Program-made: the position numbers and the translations under genes | The notes under the pieces: model-generated | Told to the model about the DNA's origin: nothing | The model's input: only the letters and a program-made list of their open reading frames with translations | Databases searched by the model: none | Part shown: positions 44,889 through 54,139 of the stretch, in pieces | Layout: the number at the start of each line of letters is the position of its first letter | Numbering within the stretch: the first letter of the stretch is position 1 | From: Anaerolineales bacterium UBA6055 | Lineage (GTDB): Bacteria; Chloroflexota; Anaerolineae; Aggregatilineales; Phototrophicaceae | Direction: 5' to 3' | Assembly (NCBI GenBank): GCA_002428985.1 | Contig: DIYL01000002.1 | Location: forward strand, 248,001-312,000 | DNA length: 64,000 nucleotides

Positions 44889-47800
44889 TCAAGCACGATT
44901 AAATGTGATAGTGACTTGTCTCACACGACCACTTCTTGAAAATATAGATTGACTAACATTCGTCCCCAAACGATTCCCACTTATCGTTTCGCTCGTCTGA
45001 TCTGTATATTCAATTTCAATCCGGGTTTCGTCGCCTTGACCGAGTATCATCGGCACTTGGCACAATGAAAATGCCAAACAGCCAGCCGGTACATCTAATT
45101 CGCGATCTTCGCCGTTAATATCAATATATTTTAGGCTAGATGATACGCTTAAGAATTCTTGCTCACGGAAGAGAGTTGGACGGAAAACAATCATACCATC
45201 CTCAACCACAATGCCGAGTTCGACAAAACGTGTGAGTACTTCTTCTTTAACCATTCCCGTCATACCGGGTTGTTTAGCACCTTGCCCAAATGGCGTATGC
45301 GAGTAGGGGTCAGTCGGGAATGCACCATACACATCAGGGGTTTTATTGAAGCCAATTCCAGCGCGGACATCATAATATGCATCAACAAGTTGTTGTAAAG
45401 TCGCATCAGGCACATCAGATTCGGCAGCATTCAATGCTGTTTCTTGTACAGCCAGCAATAACTTAGATACCATATGCCAGTAGATACTGCCTAAACCCTC
45501 AAAGGCAAAAAATGTACTCGAGCGTCCGGTAAAGGCAGCATGATTAAACACCTTCTCAAAAAGGTCGAGTATTTGTTGAGACTCTTGGCTAACAAGCTCC
45601 ACATAGAGTGGTTCTTGAGACAATATATCTAATGTCTGGTTTACATCCTTTGCATTGCGAATATCCCCACTAAAATGATAGGTTCCGTTGACATCTTGCG
45701 TCATTAAGCGACTATCACCTTGTTCTTGCATCGCAGAAACAAGTGCTAAACCCTTAACATCATCAGCATAGATATTATTCTTCTCAAGAAAGCCAGCTAC
45801 ATCACGATTGGGATACAGCATATAACTGTGTTGATCAGCACGATAAATGTCACTTTTACGCATCGCTTCAAGCAATTCAAGCGATTCATCAGCACTCAAT
45901 AAACCAGAAGATAATATGGAAACTTGACCTTCCAACATAACCGATAGATGATCTATTTCTGCACTATCCTCACTCAAGTGAAGCGTATTATAAGCATGAT
46001 AGAGATTATCATCACGTTTATTGGCATACAGGGAGTGTTCAATATATTGTTGTGCTAATTCTAAGAAATTCACTAACTCAGACGTCGATAATTCTTCAAA
46101 ACTACTTGCAACACCAGTTTCGTAAAATTGCCAGCGATAGTCACTCCCAGCAGTACCAAGTGCATCGACAATCTTACGACGATCTTGATCACTTATCGCC
46201 CCTGATAAGACGGTTTGATGAGCCTGTAGTGTCTCATTTATCATCCGCCAGAGTGTGAAAAGATTTTGATTGATCGTCAAGGTATCGATGTCACTAGTCT
46301 TGAGTAATGTCTTATAAAAGGCGATGTATCGTCGCACATAAGACAACGTGACAACTGACAATCCTTTACCGACAAGCGCATTATTCGCATCATTCCATTC
46401 TGGACGTTGCGTATTTAGCCAAATCCCACCTTCTGGCACTAAATTTGTCAGTTTTGTCAACAAAAGAACCAGCAGTTTCTCAGCTAGTGTTGCATATACA
46501 ACACGTCCATCCACATCATGAACCAATTTACCATCTGCACCTGTCGTTTCAACGCGCTTGTTAACAACCTCTTCTCTATCCCAATCAAAATCAATTGTGT
46601 CATAGGCATCAACAATCAAATTATCATAGGTTTTGATGCGATACGGGACATCAGCGTAACTAAAAATCCGACGTTGTAACAGTGATTGGAGTTTTTCTGG
46701 ATAAAAGCGTTCACTCACTTCAAGCAGTTTTTGTAGATAAATGATCTGATGATCATTCCAGTAACCGATATTTGCCCATCCATTTGTCGGTTCAGGGACT
46801 TCCCAGTCGATACCATCCCGTGTGATGCGATATGGGTTATAACCATCGACAGTCGTCGCATTGAGGAATGTACTAATCATCGCATCAATGAATTGTGGAT
46901 AAGAATAACTCAACGCCTCCCAATTCTGGAAAATATCACGCCAGTTACCCTGATAGTCTAGCTTTTGTGACCCATCATCCCGTTTCACATTAATCTCAAA
47001 CTGATTCCATGGACGACTCGGATCACCATGACGACGACTAAACGTCAGTGGCAGGTAGCTATAAGCGAGTCTAATCAAATCTGTATCATCGATTGAATTT
47101 ACCTGTTCATACAATTTAGATAATGTAAGACTCTCAGGAAGCCCTGCAAAGAAATCAGCATGAGTTTCAAGTAATTTGGTATTATGAGTCGCGATAAAGT
47201 TGCGCAAATCGGCCACATCAATCTGATAGTTATCTGCAAAAATCCCACCACGCATGACATTAAACAGGACATTAGCATAATGATGTGCTGTGCTTAACTT
47301 ATCTTTGGAGACTTGTAGACCATCCGATGTACCAATGATGGATTCTAAATTCTGCTGATTTAGTTGGATGTCATCTTCGACTTTGGTCGCCAAATCATCA
47401 GATTTATCTGATAAGAGCTTGACCAGCTCAGCGACTTGCGAACTATTTTGCTCAACTTCAGCCACAAAATGCCACTGCTTCATTTCATCTGCTTCTAGCG
47501 ACATGTTTGCATTAACAAAATAAGCACCACGCTTGCCACGGATTTGTTCTTCCTGTGTAATAGTTAGCCCTCTACGGAAAGAGGCTATTTGTGATGATGA
47601 CAGCAAAACCTTGGCATCGTCCAAACCATATTGCCAAACGGTATTGGTCCGTAGAGACTCACTAGGTTCTGCTAAATCAGTCAGACGAGAACTCAAAGAA
47701 AATAACCCGAGTCCGGTTGTTTTGTGTAATTCATTTAATTTGTAAGCATCAAGCAAATTACTCAGCTGATTTTGTACATCTGTTGATACATGAGCAGGCA

Positions 47801-48365
47801 GCACATTTTGTAAGCCGTCAAGAATTTCAATCGGACGCGCTGTATCCCCTTGATTAAGCAGATAAGAAGTCTTGACAAACCCATAGGCTTCGCTAGTACG
47901 CCATGAGTAACGGTATGTTAAACCAAGATCATGATTGATCTCCTCAAAGACCAGTGCAGTACCCGAAATATTTTTATACAGGTTACGTTCGACATTGTAA
48001 GCACCATCGTAGCGCACTGAAAAGGGCTCCCAGATAACCCGTCCATCATCAGTATCAACGAGTAATATTGTTTTGGAGCCAGTAGTTTCGCTATTTTCAG
48101 TAATCTTATCCACCGTATAATACGGGAATAAAGCATATTGTGAGTTAATTCGCCCAGCAGTCAACCCACCCGTTGTTGAGATAAATAACCAATGATTCGA
48201 ACTGCTCACCAATGTAATAAAAAACGGATCTAACGAATCATAGTTCCCGATACGATAATAATCTTCACCAAATAAGCTAACATAACCACCATCAACCGCC
48301 TTTGATGCGATGTTAAGTGATAAATTAGATAAATTGATCTGTTGTTTATCTGTTGTGTTCACCAA
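44889..48365 (-). CDS. Large cytoplasmic glycoside-phosphorylase-like protein (candidate beta-1,3-glucan phosphorylase)
   Basis: A protein of 1158 residues with no signal peptide. It begins with a beta-rich region (NHWLFISTTGGLTAGR at about 57-72, followed by ALFPYYTVDK), then a long helical part typical of an (alpha/alpha)6 barrel. Two Trp-Asn-Asp motifs stand out: YWNDHQ (535-540) and RPEWNDANN (654-662). The second resembles the catalytic WND of GH94 and related phosphorylases, making Asp659 a candidate general acid. RRHGDPSRPWNQFEI and DYQGNWRDIFQNWEAL also recall that superfamily. Size and its place after a GH3-GH16 gene suggest the beta-1,3-glucan phosphorylase families (GH149 or GH161), but this is inference from motif and context. 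The C-terminus (about 1040-1158) is a beta domain. Confidence 0.6.
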   Translation of the reverse strand: MVNTTDKQQINLSNLSLNIASKAVDGGYVSLFGEDYYRIGNYDSLDPFFITLVSSSNHWLFISTTGGLTAGRINSQYALFPYYTVDKITENSETTGSKTILLVDTDDGRVIWEPFSVRYDGAYNVERNLYKNISGTALVFEEINHDLGLTYRYSWRTSEAYGFVKTSYLLNQGDTARPIEILDGLQNVLPAHVSTDVQNQLSNLLDAYKLNELHKTTGLGLFSLSSRLTDLAEPSESLRTNTVWQYGLDDAKVLLSSSQIASFRRGLTITQEEQIRGKRGAYFVNANMSLEADEMKQWHFVAEVEQNSSQVAELVKLLSDKSDDLATKVEDDIQLNQQNLESIIGTSDGLQVSKDKLSTAHHYANVLFNVMRGGIFADNYQIDVADLRNFIATHNTKLLETHADFFAGLPESLTLSKLYEQVNSIDDTDLIRLAYSYLPLTFSRRHGDPSRPWNQFEINVKRDDGSQKLDYQGNWRDIFQNWEALSYSYPQFIDAMISTFLNATTVDGYNPYRITRDGIDWEVPEPTNGWANIGYWNDHQIIYLQKLLEVSERFYPEKLQSLLQRRIFSYADVPYRIKTYDNLIVDAYDTIDFDWDREEVVNKRVETTGADGKLVHDVDGRVVYATLAEKLLVLLLTKLTNLVPEGGIWLNTQRPEWNDANNALVGKGLSVVTLSYVRRYIAFYKTLLKTSDIDTLTINQNLFTLWRMINETLQAHQTVLSGAISDQDRRKIVDALGTAGSDYRWQFYETGVASSFEELSTSELVNFLELAQQYIEHSLYANKRDDNLYHAYNTLHLSEDSAEIDHLSVMLEGQVSILSSGLLSADESLELLEAMRKSDIYRADQHSYMLYPNRDVAGFLEKNNIYADDVKGLALVSAMQEQGDSRLMTQDVNGTYHFSGDIRNAKDVNQTLDILSQEPLYVELVSQESQQILDLFEKVFNHAAFTGRSSTFFAFEGLGSIYWHMVSKLLLAVQETALNAAESDVPDATLQQLVDAYYDVRAGIGFNKTPDVYGAFPTDPYSHTPFGQGAKQPGMTGMVKEEVLTRFVELGIVVEDGMIVFRPTLFREQEFLSVSSSLKYIDINGEDRELDVPAGCLAFSLCQVPMILGQGDETRIEIEYTDQTSETISGNRLGTNVSQSIFSRSGRVRQVTITFNRA

Positions 48366-48387
48366 GATTTACTCTTTCTCAGTTATT

Positions 48388-48422
48388 GCTGACGCTAACC
48401 TATCAACGAGATTAGCGTCAGC
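48388..48422 (-). other. Intercistronic hairpin
   Basis: A perfect 11-bp stem, GCTGACGCTAA with TTAGCGTCAGC, lies between the GH3-GH16 gene and the phosphorylase-like gene. No T-run follows, so it is more likely an mRNA-stabilising or processing element, or a partial terminator. Confidence 0.55.
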
Positions 48423-48430
48423 CATTTATG

Positions 48431-51400
48431 TTAATTATTGCTTTCCATGAGTTGATACACACGCACATAATCGACGAGCATTTGCTGTGGAAACTCCGTT
48501 GTTTCATAAGGGCTTCCAGGCCAGTCACCACCAACTGCTAAATTAAGAATCAAGAAAAATTCTTGATCAAATGGTGCAGGGTAATCAAAGCTTGCTGATT
48601 GCCACTCTGTTTGCGTCTGATACAACTCACCATCGACATACCATTCAAAGCGGTCTTCTTCCCATACGATCGAAAATACATGGAAATTATCGGCAAAAAT
48701 ACCATCATCTAGAACATAACTATCTCCGGTATAAACATGTGAGCCAACCTCCGCACCTGTATAGTGGAGTGTTCCATGTACAGTGTCAGGTTCATGTCCA
48801 ACCAATTCCATAATGTCAATTTCACCACTTGCGGGCCAACCACCATAACGATATTGAGTCGGCAACATCCATACTGCCGGCCAAATCCCATGTCCATAGG
48901 GCAACTTTGCACGAACATCAATGCGACCATATTGGATTGCCATAGAACCCAACGTCCACAATTTAGCTGATGTATAGTCTTTGGAGATAAACCGTTCTTC
49001 TTGTGCCACAATATGCAAATTGCCGTCTGCTACAAAGCTATTTTCAGGACGATTTGTATAATACTGTAGCTCGTTATTACCAAACCCATCGCCACCAGTG
49101 TCATATGTCCACATTGTTGAATCAATTTCGTCACCGTCGAACTCATCACTCCAAATGAGTTCCCATTCCGCGGCATCTAAGGTCGCCGTTTCTTCATTTA
49201 CTTCCTCAGTCTCGTCAGCAGATGCGGTACCGTTATTGACTTCCTCAGTGTCATCAGCAGATGCAGTGTCCTCATCCGTCTCGATTGGTGCATCCTCAGA
49301 CATACTTGTTCCAATTTCATGGAAACTGAGTTGACCAAACACATTCGGTCGTTGATAAGATATATCTGATGTATCCGCATTCGACCAAATAAGCTTGGCA
49401 TCGCGGCTACCTGTTGACGCACTATTGAGATGTACTTGGAAACCCAAAACCGTGTCTGATGCTGGTACAATTGACCATACATCGTTAGTGAGTGGAACAG
49501 ATGCTTCAATTGCCCACCCCTCTGGTGTTTGAATTGCAACCAAATCAGCACCAGCAGTTGCACCATTTACACCACTAATCACAGGAGGTTCTGGATTTGT
49601 AATATTCAATGCGGGTACCGTGATTTGTGCGACACCGTCACGATAGGAGCTTAACTCGAGATCACCTGTAGCATTGATATAAAACTCAAGCGAATCTTCG
49701 TTCCAGTAGTTTTCACCGTGTTCGCCACTGATAATATTATCATCGGTGACATTGGCATAAAAATAAAAAAACTCGTCATCAGCAACCGCACCAAACTCGA
49801 TAGCAGGTTCTGTATCTGATGGATTTTGTGGTACGGACATTACAGGCACGCCAGCCCAATCCGCAAAATCCCCATCCAATGTGATTGAAACCGGATACGG
49901 CGCAACATAATTGACGCCATGCTCACCTTCTGGCGCAAGTGGTTCAGCTTCAGGGATAACCACTTCTCGAATCTCTATAACAACCGGAGTCGGCGCACAG
50001 TCTACAGATAACACTAACCACGGCTCGGAGGCTTCATTACTTTCGTATGTTAACCCATAACCGAATGGGAATAATGGTGCATCACATGTATCTTGTGGGA
50101 GGTTGTCAAAATCAAATGGAAGTTGCTCTACTGAACGTAGCCATGTATAAGGCAATGTTCCGACGAAGTCGCGATCGCCTAACAACACATCGCTCACACC
50201 ATCACCTTCTGTTCCGGGCAACCATGCTGCAACAAATGCATCTGCTAAATTCAATGATTCGTCAATCACCAGCGGACGACCCGAAAGCAAAATCACGACC
50301 AATGTATCGACTTGCTCGCGCATATCAGCGATCAATTTTCTGTCACGACTCGGTAACATAAGGCTTGCATTATCACCGAACCATTCCGCATAAGGTAGTT
50401 CGCCAACCACAACAATCCCAAGATCACCACGAACCGGATTATCATTTTCATCGGTGAATTGCCCAAAGCGATTATATCGGACGGTGACATCATCACTAAA
50501 TTCCCTCTGCAACGCTTGACGAATGGTTGTGCCACCAGTTAAATTCGCAGCTAACCCTTGCCACTCAATTGTCCATCCACCGTTTTGAATCCCGACATTG
50601 TCGGCAGCCTCGCCCGCGATATAAATCGTTTGCTCTGCATCAGGGTCAATTGGAAGAGCATTGTTTTCATTCTTAAGCAGTACCAACGACTGACTCACAG
50701 CTTCACGCGCGACAGCACGATGCTCAGCAGAGCCAACATCTTCGTGCAAGCTTGCATCACCATATGGATTTTCAAATAGACCAAGCTCAAATTTGACGCG
50801 CAAAATATTACCAACGGCTTCATCAAGTCGTTCCATTGTGATGTCGCCATTGTCAACCGCTTCGTTCATCGTACTGGTGAACTCAACATAGTCATAAGGC
50901 ACCATATTCATATCAATGCCTGCGTTGATAGAAGCAACAACAGCGTTATAATATTGTGGGGCAACATCATTTATTGCTTCCCAATCAGAAACAATAAAAC
51001 CTTCAAAACCCATTTCATCTAATAAAACATCTTGAATGAGATATTCTTGACCATGCATCCGTTCTCCACCCCAACTGGAGTAAGAAATCATGATGCTGCG
51101 TGCGCCATTATCAATCGCGGAATAATAGGGAGCGAGGTGAATTTCACGTAATGTCTCTTCATCGATATCCGTAACACCACGGTCTAAAAACGCACCGCCT
51201 AGTGGCGATGTCCCAAAAGCAGTCCCCCCATCACCAACAAAGTGTTTCGGTGTCCCCAATACAGTTAGTGGATCAGCTAAATCATCACCTTGCATACCAA
51301 TTAGCATTGCAGTTGATAATTCGGTGACAAGTTCTGTATTTTCACTATATCCTTCATAGGTGCGTCCCCACCGAATATCTTGAGGAACGGCAAGAATCGG

Positions 51401-51901
51401 CGCATAATTCCAATAAATGCCAGTGGCAATCATTTCTTTAGCGGTAATGCGTCCAATCTCTTGGACAATATCGGGATTGCGTGCTGCACCTAAGCCCACA
51501 TTATGCGGGAAGATCACAGTCCGTGTCAGGTTATTATGTCCATGTATAGCATCTACACCGTATAATATGGGGATTCCTAACCGTGTAGTCAATGCGGCAT
51601 CTTGGTAGGCATGCACCATATCGAGCCAACCTTGTGGCGTATTGTTTCCGGTAGGATAACCACCACCACCACTGAGCACAGCCCCGATGAAATATTCATT
51701 GACTGCATCTGGTTCAATACTTCCCTTTTCAATCAGCGTCATTTGACCAATTTTTTCTTCCAACGTCATACGGTCAAGTAAATCCGTCACACGTTCTTCA
51801 ATTGGCAAGTCTGCATCTTGATAGGGTAGTATGTCATCTTGTGCCAAAACAGAGGGCAAGAATAGTACGATCATCAATAATAGCGATAGCCGAGAGTACA
51901 T
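48431..51901 (-). CDS. Secreted GH3 - CBM9-like - GH16 fusion glucanase
   Basis: A protein of 1156 residues with a signal peptide (LSLLLMIVLFLPSVLAQ). Residues about 25-650 are a GH3 beta-glucosidase/exo-glucanase: LLDRMTLEEKIGQM, LGTPKHFVGDGG, nucleophile Asp306 in FIVSDWEAIND, and a second domain ending FPFGYGLTY. Residues about 680-880 form a CBM9-like or DOMON-like module (LDGDFADWAG, YWNEDSLEFYI). A Glu/Thr/Ala-rich linker with a 13-residue repeat leads to GH16 (about 925-1156), with the ExDxxE site E1027-D1029-E1032 (GEIDIMELVG) and ELQYYT. GH16 cuts internally, often on beta-1,3-glucan; GH3 removes glucose from ends. Both activities in one secreted chain are unusual. Confidence 0.9.
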   Translation of the reverse strand: MYSRLSLLLMIVLFLPSVLAQDDILPYQDADLPIEERVTDLLDRMTLEEKIGQMTLIEKGSIEPDAVNEYFIGAVLSGGGGYPTGNNTPQGWLDMVHAYQDAALTTRLGIPILYGVDAIHGHNNLTRTVIFPHNVGLGAARNPDIVQEIGRITAKEMIATGIYWNYAPILAVPQDIRWGRTYEGYSENTELVTELSTAMLIGMQGDDLADPLTVLGTPKHFVGDGGTAFGTSPLGGAFLDRGVTDIDEETLREIHLAPYYSAIDNGARSIMISYSSWGGERMHGQEYLIQDVLLDEMGFEGFIVSDWEAINDVAPQYYNAVVASINAGIDMNMVPYDYVEFTSTMNEAVDNGDITMERLDEAVGNILRVKFELGLFENPYGDASLHEDVGSAEHRAVAREAVSQSLVLLKNENNALPIDPDAEQTIYIAGEAADNVGIQNGGWTIEWQGLAANLTGGTTIRQALQREFSDDVTVRYNRFGQFTDENDNPVRGDLGIVVVGELPYAEWFGDNASLMLPSRDRKLIADMREQVDTLVVILLSGRPLVIDESLNLADAFVAAWLPGTEGDGVSDVLLGDRDFVGTLPYTWLRSVEQLPFDFDNLPQDTCDAPLFPFGYGLTYESNEASEPWLVLSVDCAPTPVVIEIREVVIPEAEPLAPEGEHGVNYVAPYPVSITLDGDFADWAGVPVMSVPQNPSDTEPAIEFGAVADDEFFYFYANVTDDNIISGEHGENYWNEDSLEFYINATGDLELSSYRDGVAQITVPALNITNPEPPVISGVNGATAGADLVAIQTPEGWAIEASVPLTNDVWSIVPASDTVLGFQVHLNSASTGSRDAKLIWSNADTSDISYQRPNVFGQLSFHEIGTSMSEDAPIETDEDTASADDTEEVNNGTASADETEEVNEETATLDAAEWELIWSDEFDGDEIDSTMWTYDTGGDGFGNNELQYYTNRPENSFVADGNLHIVAQEERFISKDYTSAKLWTLGSMAIQYGRIDVRAKLPYGHGIWPAVWMLPTQYRYGGWPASGEIDIMELVGHEPDTVHGTLHYTGAEVGSHVYTGDSYVLDDGIFADNFHVFSIVWEEDRFEWYVDGELYQTQTEWQSASFDYPAPFDQEFFLILNLAVGGDWPGSPYETTEFPQQMLVDYVRVYQLMESNN
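49200..49267 (-). repeat. Linker repeat in the GH3-GH16 gene
   Basis: A 29-bp unit occurs twice (49200-49228 and 49239-49267) with a 39-bp period, equal to 13 codons. Copies differ at only a few bases. It encodes the acidic linker repeat TASAD.TEEVN between the CBM-like and GH16 parts. Confidence 0.75.
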
Positions 51902-51955
51902 ATCTGTTATATCTTCCTAATATTTATTCAGTTCACGAAGTGCTTTGTATTATGT

Positions 51956-51979
51956 TAGGGAAGCATCATCGCTCCCCTA
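51956..51979 (-). other. Hairpin between permease and glucanase genes
   Basis: In the minus-strand transcript, TAGGGGAGC and GCTTCCCTA form a 9-bp stem with one G-U pair and a 6-nt loop. There is no T-run. It may modulate transcript decay or read-through. Confidence 0.4.
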
Positions 51980-52004
51980 CACTAAGAAGACATGATGTTG
52001 TGAA

Positions 52005-53081
52005 CTACTTATCAACACCCGTAATAACAATACCTTGAATGAAGACACGTTGTGCCACGAAGAAAATAGCCAATGGCAGAATCATTGAAATGATAGCTGC
52101 AGCCAAGACCAATTCATTACGTGTTGCATACAAACCATTAAAGAAGGTCAAACCAACACTAATTGGGTTTGCTTCAGGATTGCCTGCAAGATAGATCAAT
52201 GGGTTGAAGAAGTCGTTCCATGCAAAGAAGAAGTGGAACAATGCAACCGCTGTCAAAGCAGGACCTGCTTGTGGCAAAATCACTTTGATGAAGGTTTCAA
52301 TTGGACCTGCACCATCAATCGCAGCAGCTTCTTCCATTGCGCGTGGAATCGTCATAAAGTATTGGCGCAACAAAAAGACGTTGTAGGCATTACCAAACAT
52401 CTGCGGAATAATCAGAGGCCACCATGTACCACCCCAGTCCAACACATTGATGAAGAATGCATAGGTTGGCACAAGCGTCACAGCTGGTGGCAAAATGATC
52501 GTCGCAATCAGGACCATAAATAAAAGGTTCTTACCGGGGAAATTAAAGCGAGCAAAGCCGTAAGCAACCATAGATGACGCGATCACAGTCCCGATCATTG
52601 TTACAAATGCATAGACAAGCGTGTTAAATAGCAAGCGAACAAAATCGATCGTTTCCCATGCTTCAGGATAGTTGCCCCATTGAATAGCAATTTCGCGAGC
52701 AGGCTCTAATTGTCGCCAGTTACCTTCCCATTCAATTGGTTCGGCATCAAGGTTTGCCGGATCCACGAAGGTACTGATGCGACGACTCGGTTGGAGCATA
52801 GCGAGTTGGCGTTCACCATCCTCAAAGGGTACATTGAAGACTTCTAATGTTTCGATCTCGCCTTCAAACTCATATTCAATGGTGAGAATATCCATAGGCA
52901 GAATAGGCGCGTTCGGCTCAGATGCTTGTGCCGATGTTTTTAGCGACGTTACGATACCAAAAGCAAGTGGCATCAGGTAAACACCGAGAATTGCAAGAGC
53001 AATCAGTGTCACAATACCAGCGGCTAGAATATCTTGACGCTGTCTTTCCAACGATACAGAGTTCTTTTGTTTTGCTGCCAT
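52005..53081 (-). CDS. Sugar ABC transporter permease, MalG type
   Basis: An inner-membrane component of a CUT1 sugar importer, 358 residues. Six helices are expected: the first at about 20-42, the others from about 150 on. The EAA loop, which contacts the ATPase, reads AMEEAAAIDGAGPIETFIKVILP in part (EAA...G at the right spacing). An extracytoplasmic segment of about 100 residues (about 48-145) separates helices 1 and 2, longer than in MalG but typical of some CUT1 permeases. No ATPase gene is in the operon, so a shared MsmK/MalK-type ATPase encoded elsewhere is likely. Its start overlaps the previous permease stop by one base (TAATG). Confidence 0.92.
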   Translation of the reverse strand: MAAKQKNSVSLERQRQDILAAGIVTLIALAILGVYLMPLAFGIVTSLKTSAQASEPNAPILPMDILTIEYEFEGEIETLEVFNVPFEDGERQLAMLQPSRRISTFVDPANLDAEPIEWEGNWRQLEPAREIAIQWGNYPEAWETIDFVRLLFNTLVYAFVTMIGTVIASSMVAYGFARFNFPGKNLLFMVLIATIILPPAVTLVPTYAFFINVLDWGGTWWPLIIPQMFGNAYNVFLLRQYFMTIPRAMEEAAAIDGAGPIETFIKVILPQAGPALTAVALFHFFFAWNDFFNPLIYLAGNPEANPISVGLTFFNGLYATRNELVLAAAIISMILPLAIFFVAQRVFIQGIVITGVDK

Positions 53082-54061
53082 TAGCGACTATCTCCCGCAT
53101 AATAAACCCAATAACGACCGGTTGCGAACAGGAAGATTGTAATAACCAGACCCACGATGAAAATAAACCACGCGACTGTTGCACCATAACCCATATTTTG
53201 GAAGGCAAAGGCTTGTTGGTAGAATTGAATCATCATGAAGCGTGTTGTACCTTCAGGATATCCGTCGCCACCATTGAGCACCCACGGTACAATAAAGTAC
53301 TGCATTAAGCCCACAACACTGATAATAAGATTATAGAAAATAACGGGCGTAACCATTGGAATCGTGACACTCCACAAGCGTCGCAAATATCCAGCACCAT
53401 CAATCTTAGCCGCTTCATACAGATGCGTTGGCACACCTTGTAACGCCGCCATATTGATCAGAATGGCATTACCAATACCCCATAAACCAATAAATGTATA
53501 AGCAATATATATAAGACTCGGATCATCCAACCATCTTAAGCCGTTAATACCACTTGCTTGGAAACCAAATAAATCTAATCCGCGATTTAACCAACCCGTC
53601 TGAGGATTAAGTACCTGTGACCAAATAAGAATCGCTGCAATCAATGGCACCATCGTCGGCGCATAAAAGAGCGTCCGGAATAAATTTTTCCCCAGTAGAT
53701 TTTCGGAATTGAGCAAGACAGCCAACAAGAAAGCAGAGACCATGCCGATTGGTAATGAAATAACCGCAAATGTGAGTGTTACGCGTAAAGCTTGCCATGT
53801 TTGTGGATCTTCAAATAATACCCGTCGCCAGTTATCCAAGCCGACAAATGTTGCCTCATCTGGTTTGGAGAGCGTAAAATCGTAAACTGAGAACCCTAGT
53901 GATGCAATCATTGGTATGAAGTAAAAAAGTGCAAAGCCAATAACCCACGGACTGATAAAAAAGAAACCCCATTTTGCTTCTCTACGCTCAGCCCTGGTCA
54001 GGCTGAAGAAACCGCGTCTTTTCCCTTTACTAGCCGCGTTAAATTCAGAGAACATATCCAT
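53081..54061 (-). CDS. Sugar ABC transporter permease, MalF type
   Basis: A CUT1 permease of 326 residues with six predicted helices. It starts with a basic stretch (ASKGKRRGFFSLTRAERREAK), then a first helix around WGFFFISPWVIGFALFYFI. The EAA motif is HLYEAAKIDGAGYLRRLW. It pairs with the MalG-type protein to form the transmembrane channel for the sugar delivered by the upstream binding protein. A hairpin between the binding-protein gene and this gene probably lowers permease expression relative to the binding protein. Confidence 0.93.
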   Translation of the reverse strand: MDMFSEFNAASKGKRRGFFSLTRAERREAKWGFFFISPWVIGFALFYFIPMIASLGFSVYDFTLSKPDEATFVGLDNWRRVLFEDPQTWQALRVTLTFAVISLPIGMVSAFLLAVLLNSENLLGKNLFRTLFYAPTMVPLIAAILIWSQVLNPQTGWLNRGLDLFGFQASGINGLRWLDDPSLIYIAYTFIGLWGIGNAILINMAALQGVPTHLYEAAKIDGAGYLRRLWSVTIPMVTPVIFYNLIISVVGLMQYFIVPWVLNGGDGYPEGTTRFMMIQFYQQAFAFQNMGYGATVAWFIFIVGLVITIFLFATGRYWVYYAGDSR

Positions 54062-54086
54062 ACAAATTGACCTTTCCCAAAACAGA

Positions 54087-54105
54087 CAGGCTCATGATGA
54101 GCCTG
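54087..54105 (-). other. Hairpin between binding-protein and permease genes
   Basis: CAGGCTCA and TGAGCCTG form an 8-bp stem with a TGA loop, without a T-run, in the 78-bp gap. By analogy with malE-malF type operons it may protect the upstream mRNA and set unequal expression. Confidence 0.55.
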
Positions 54106-54139
54106 CCCGTGTTCGTACAAATGAGCTGCTTAATTGCAA

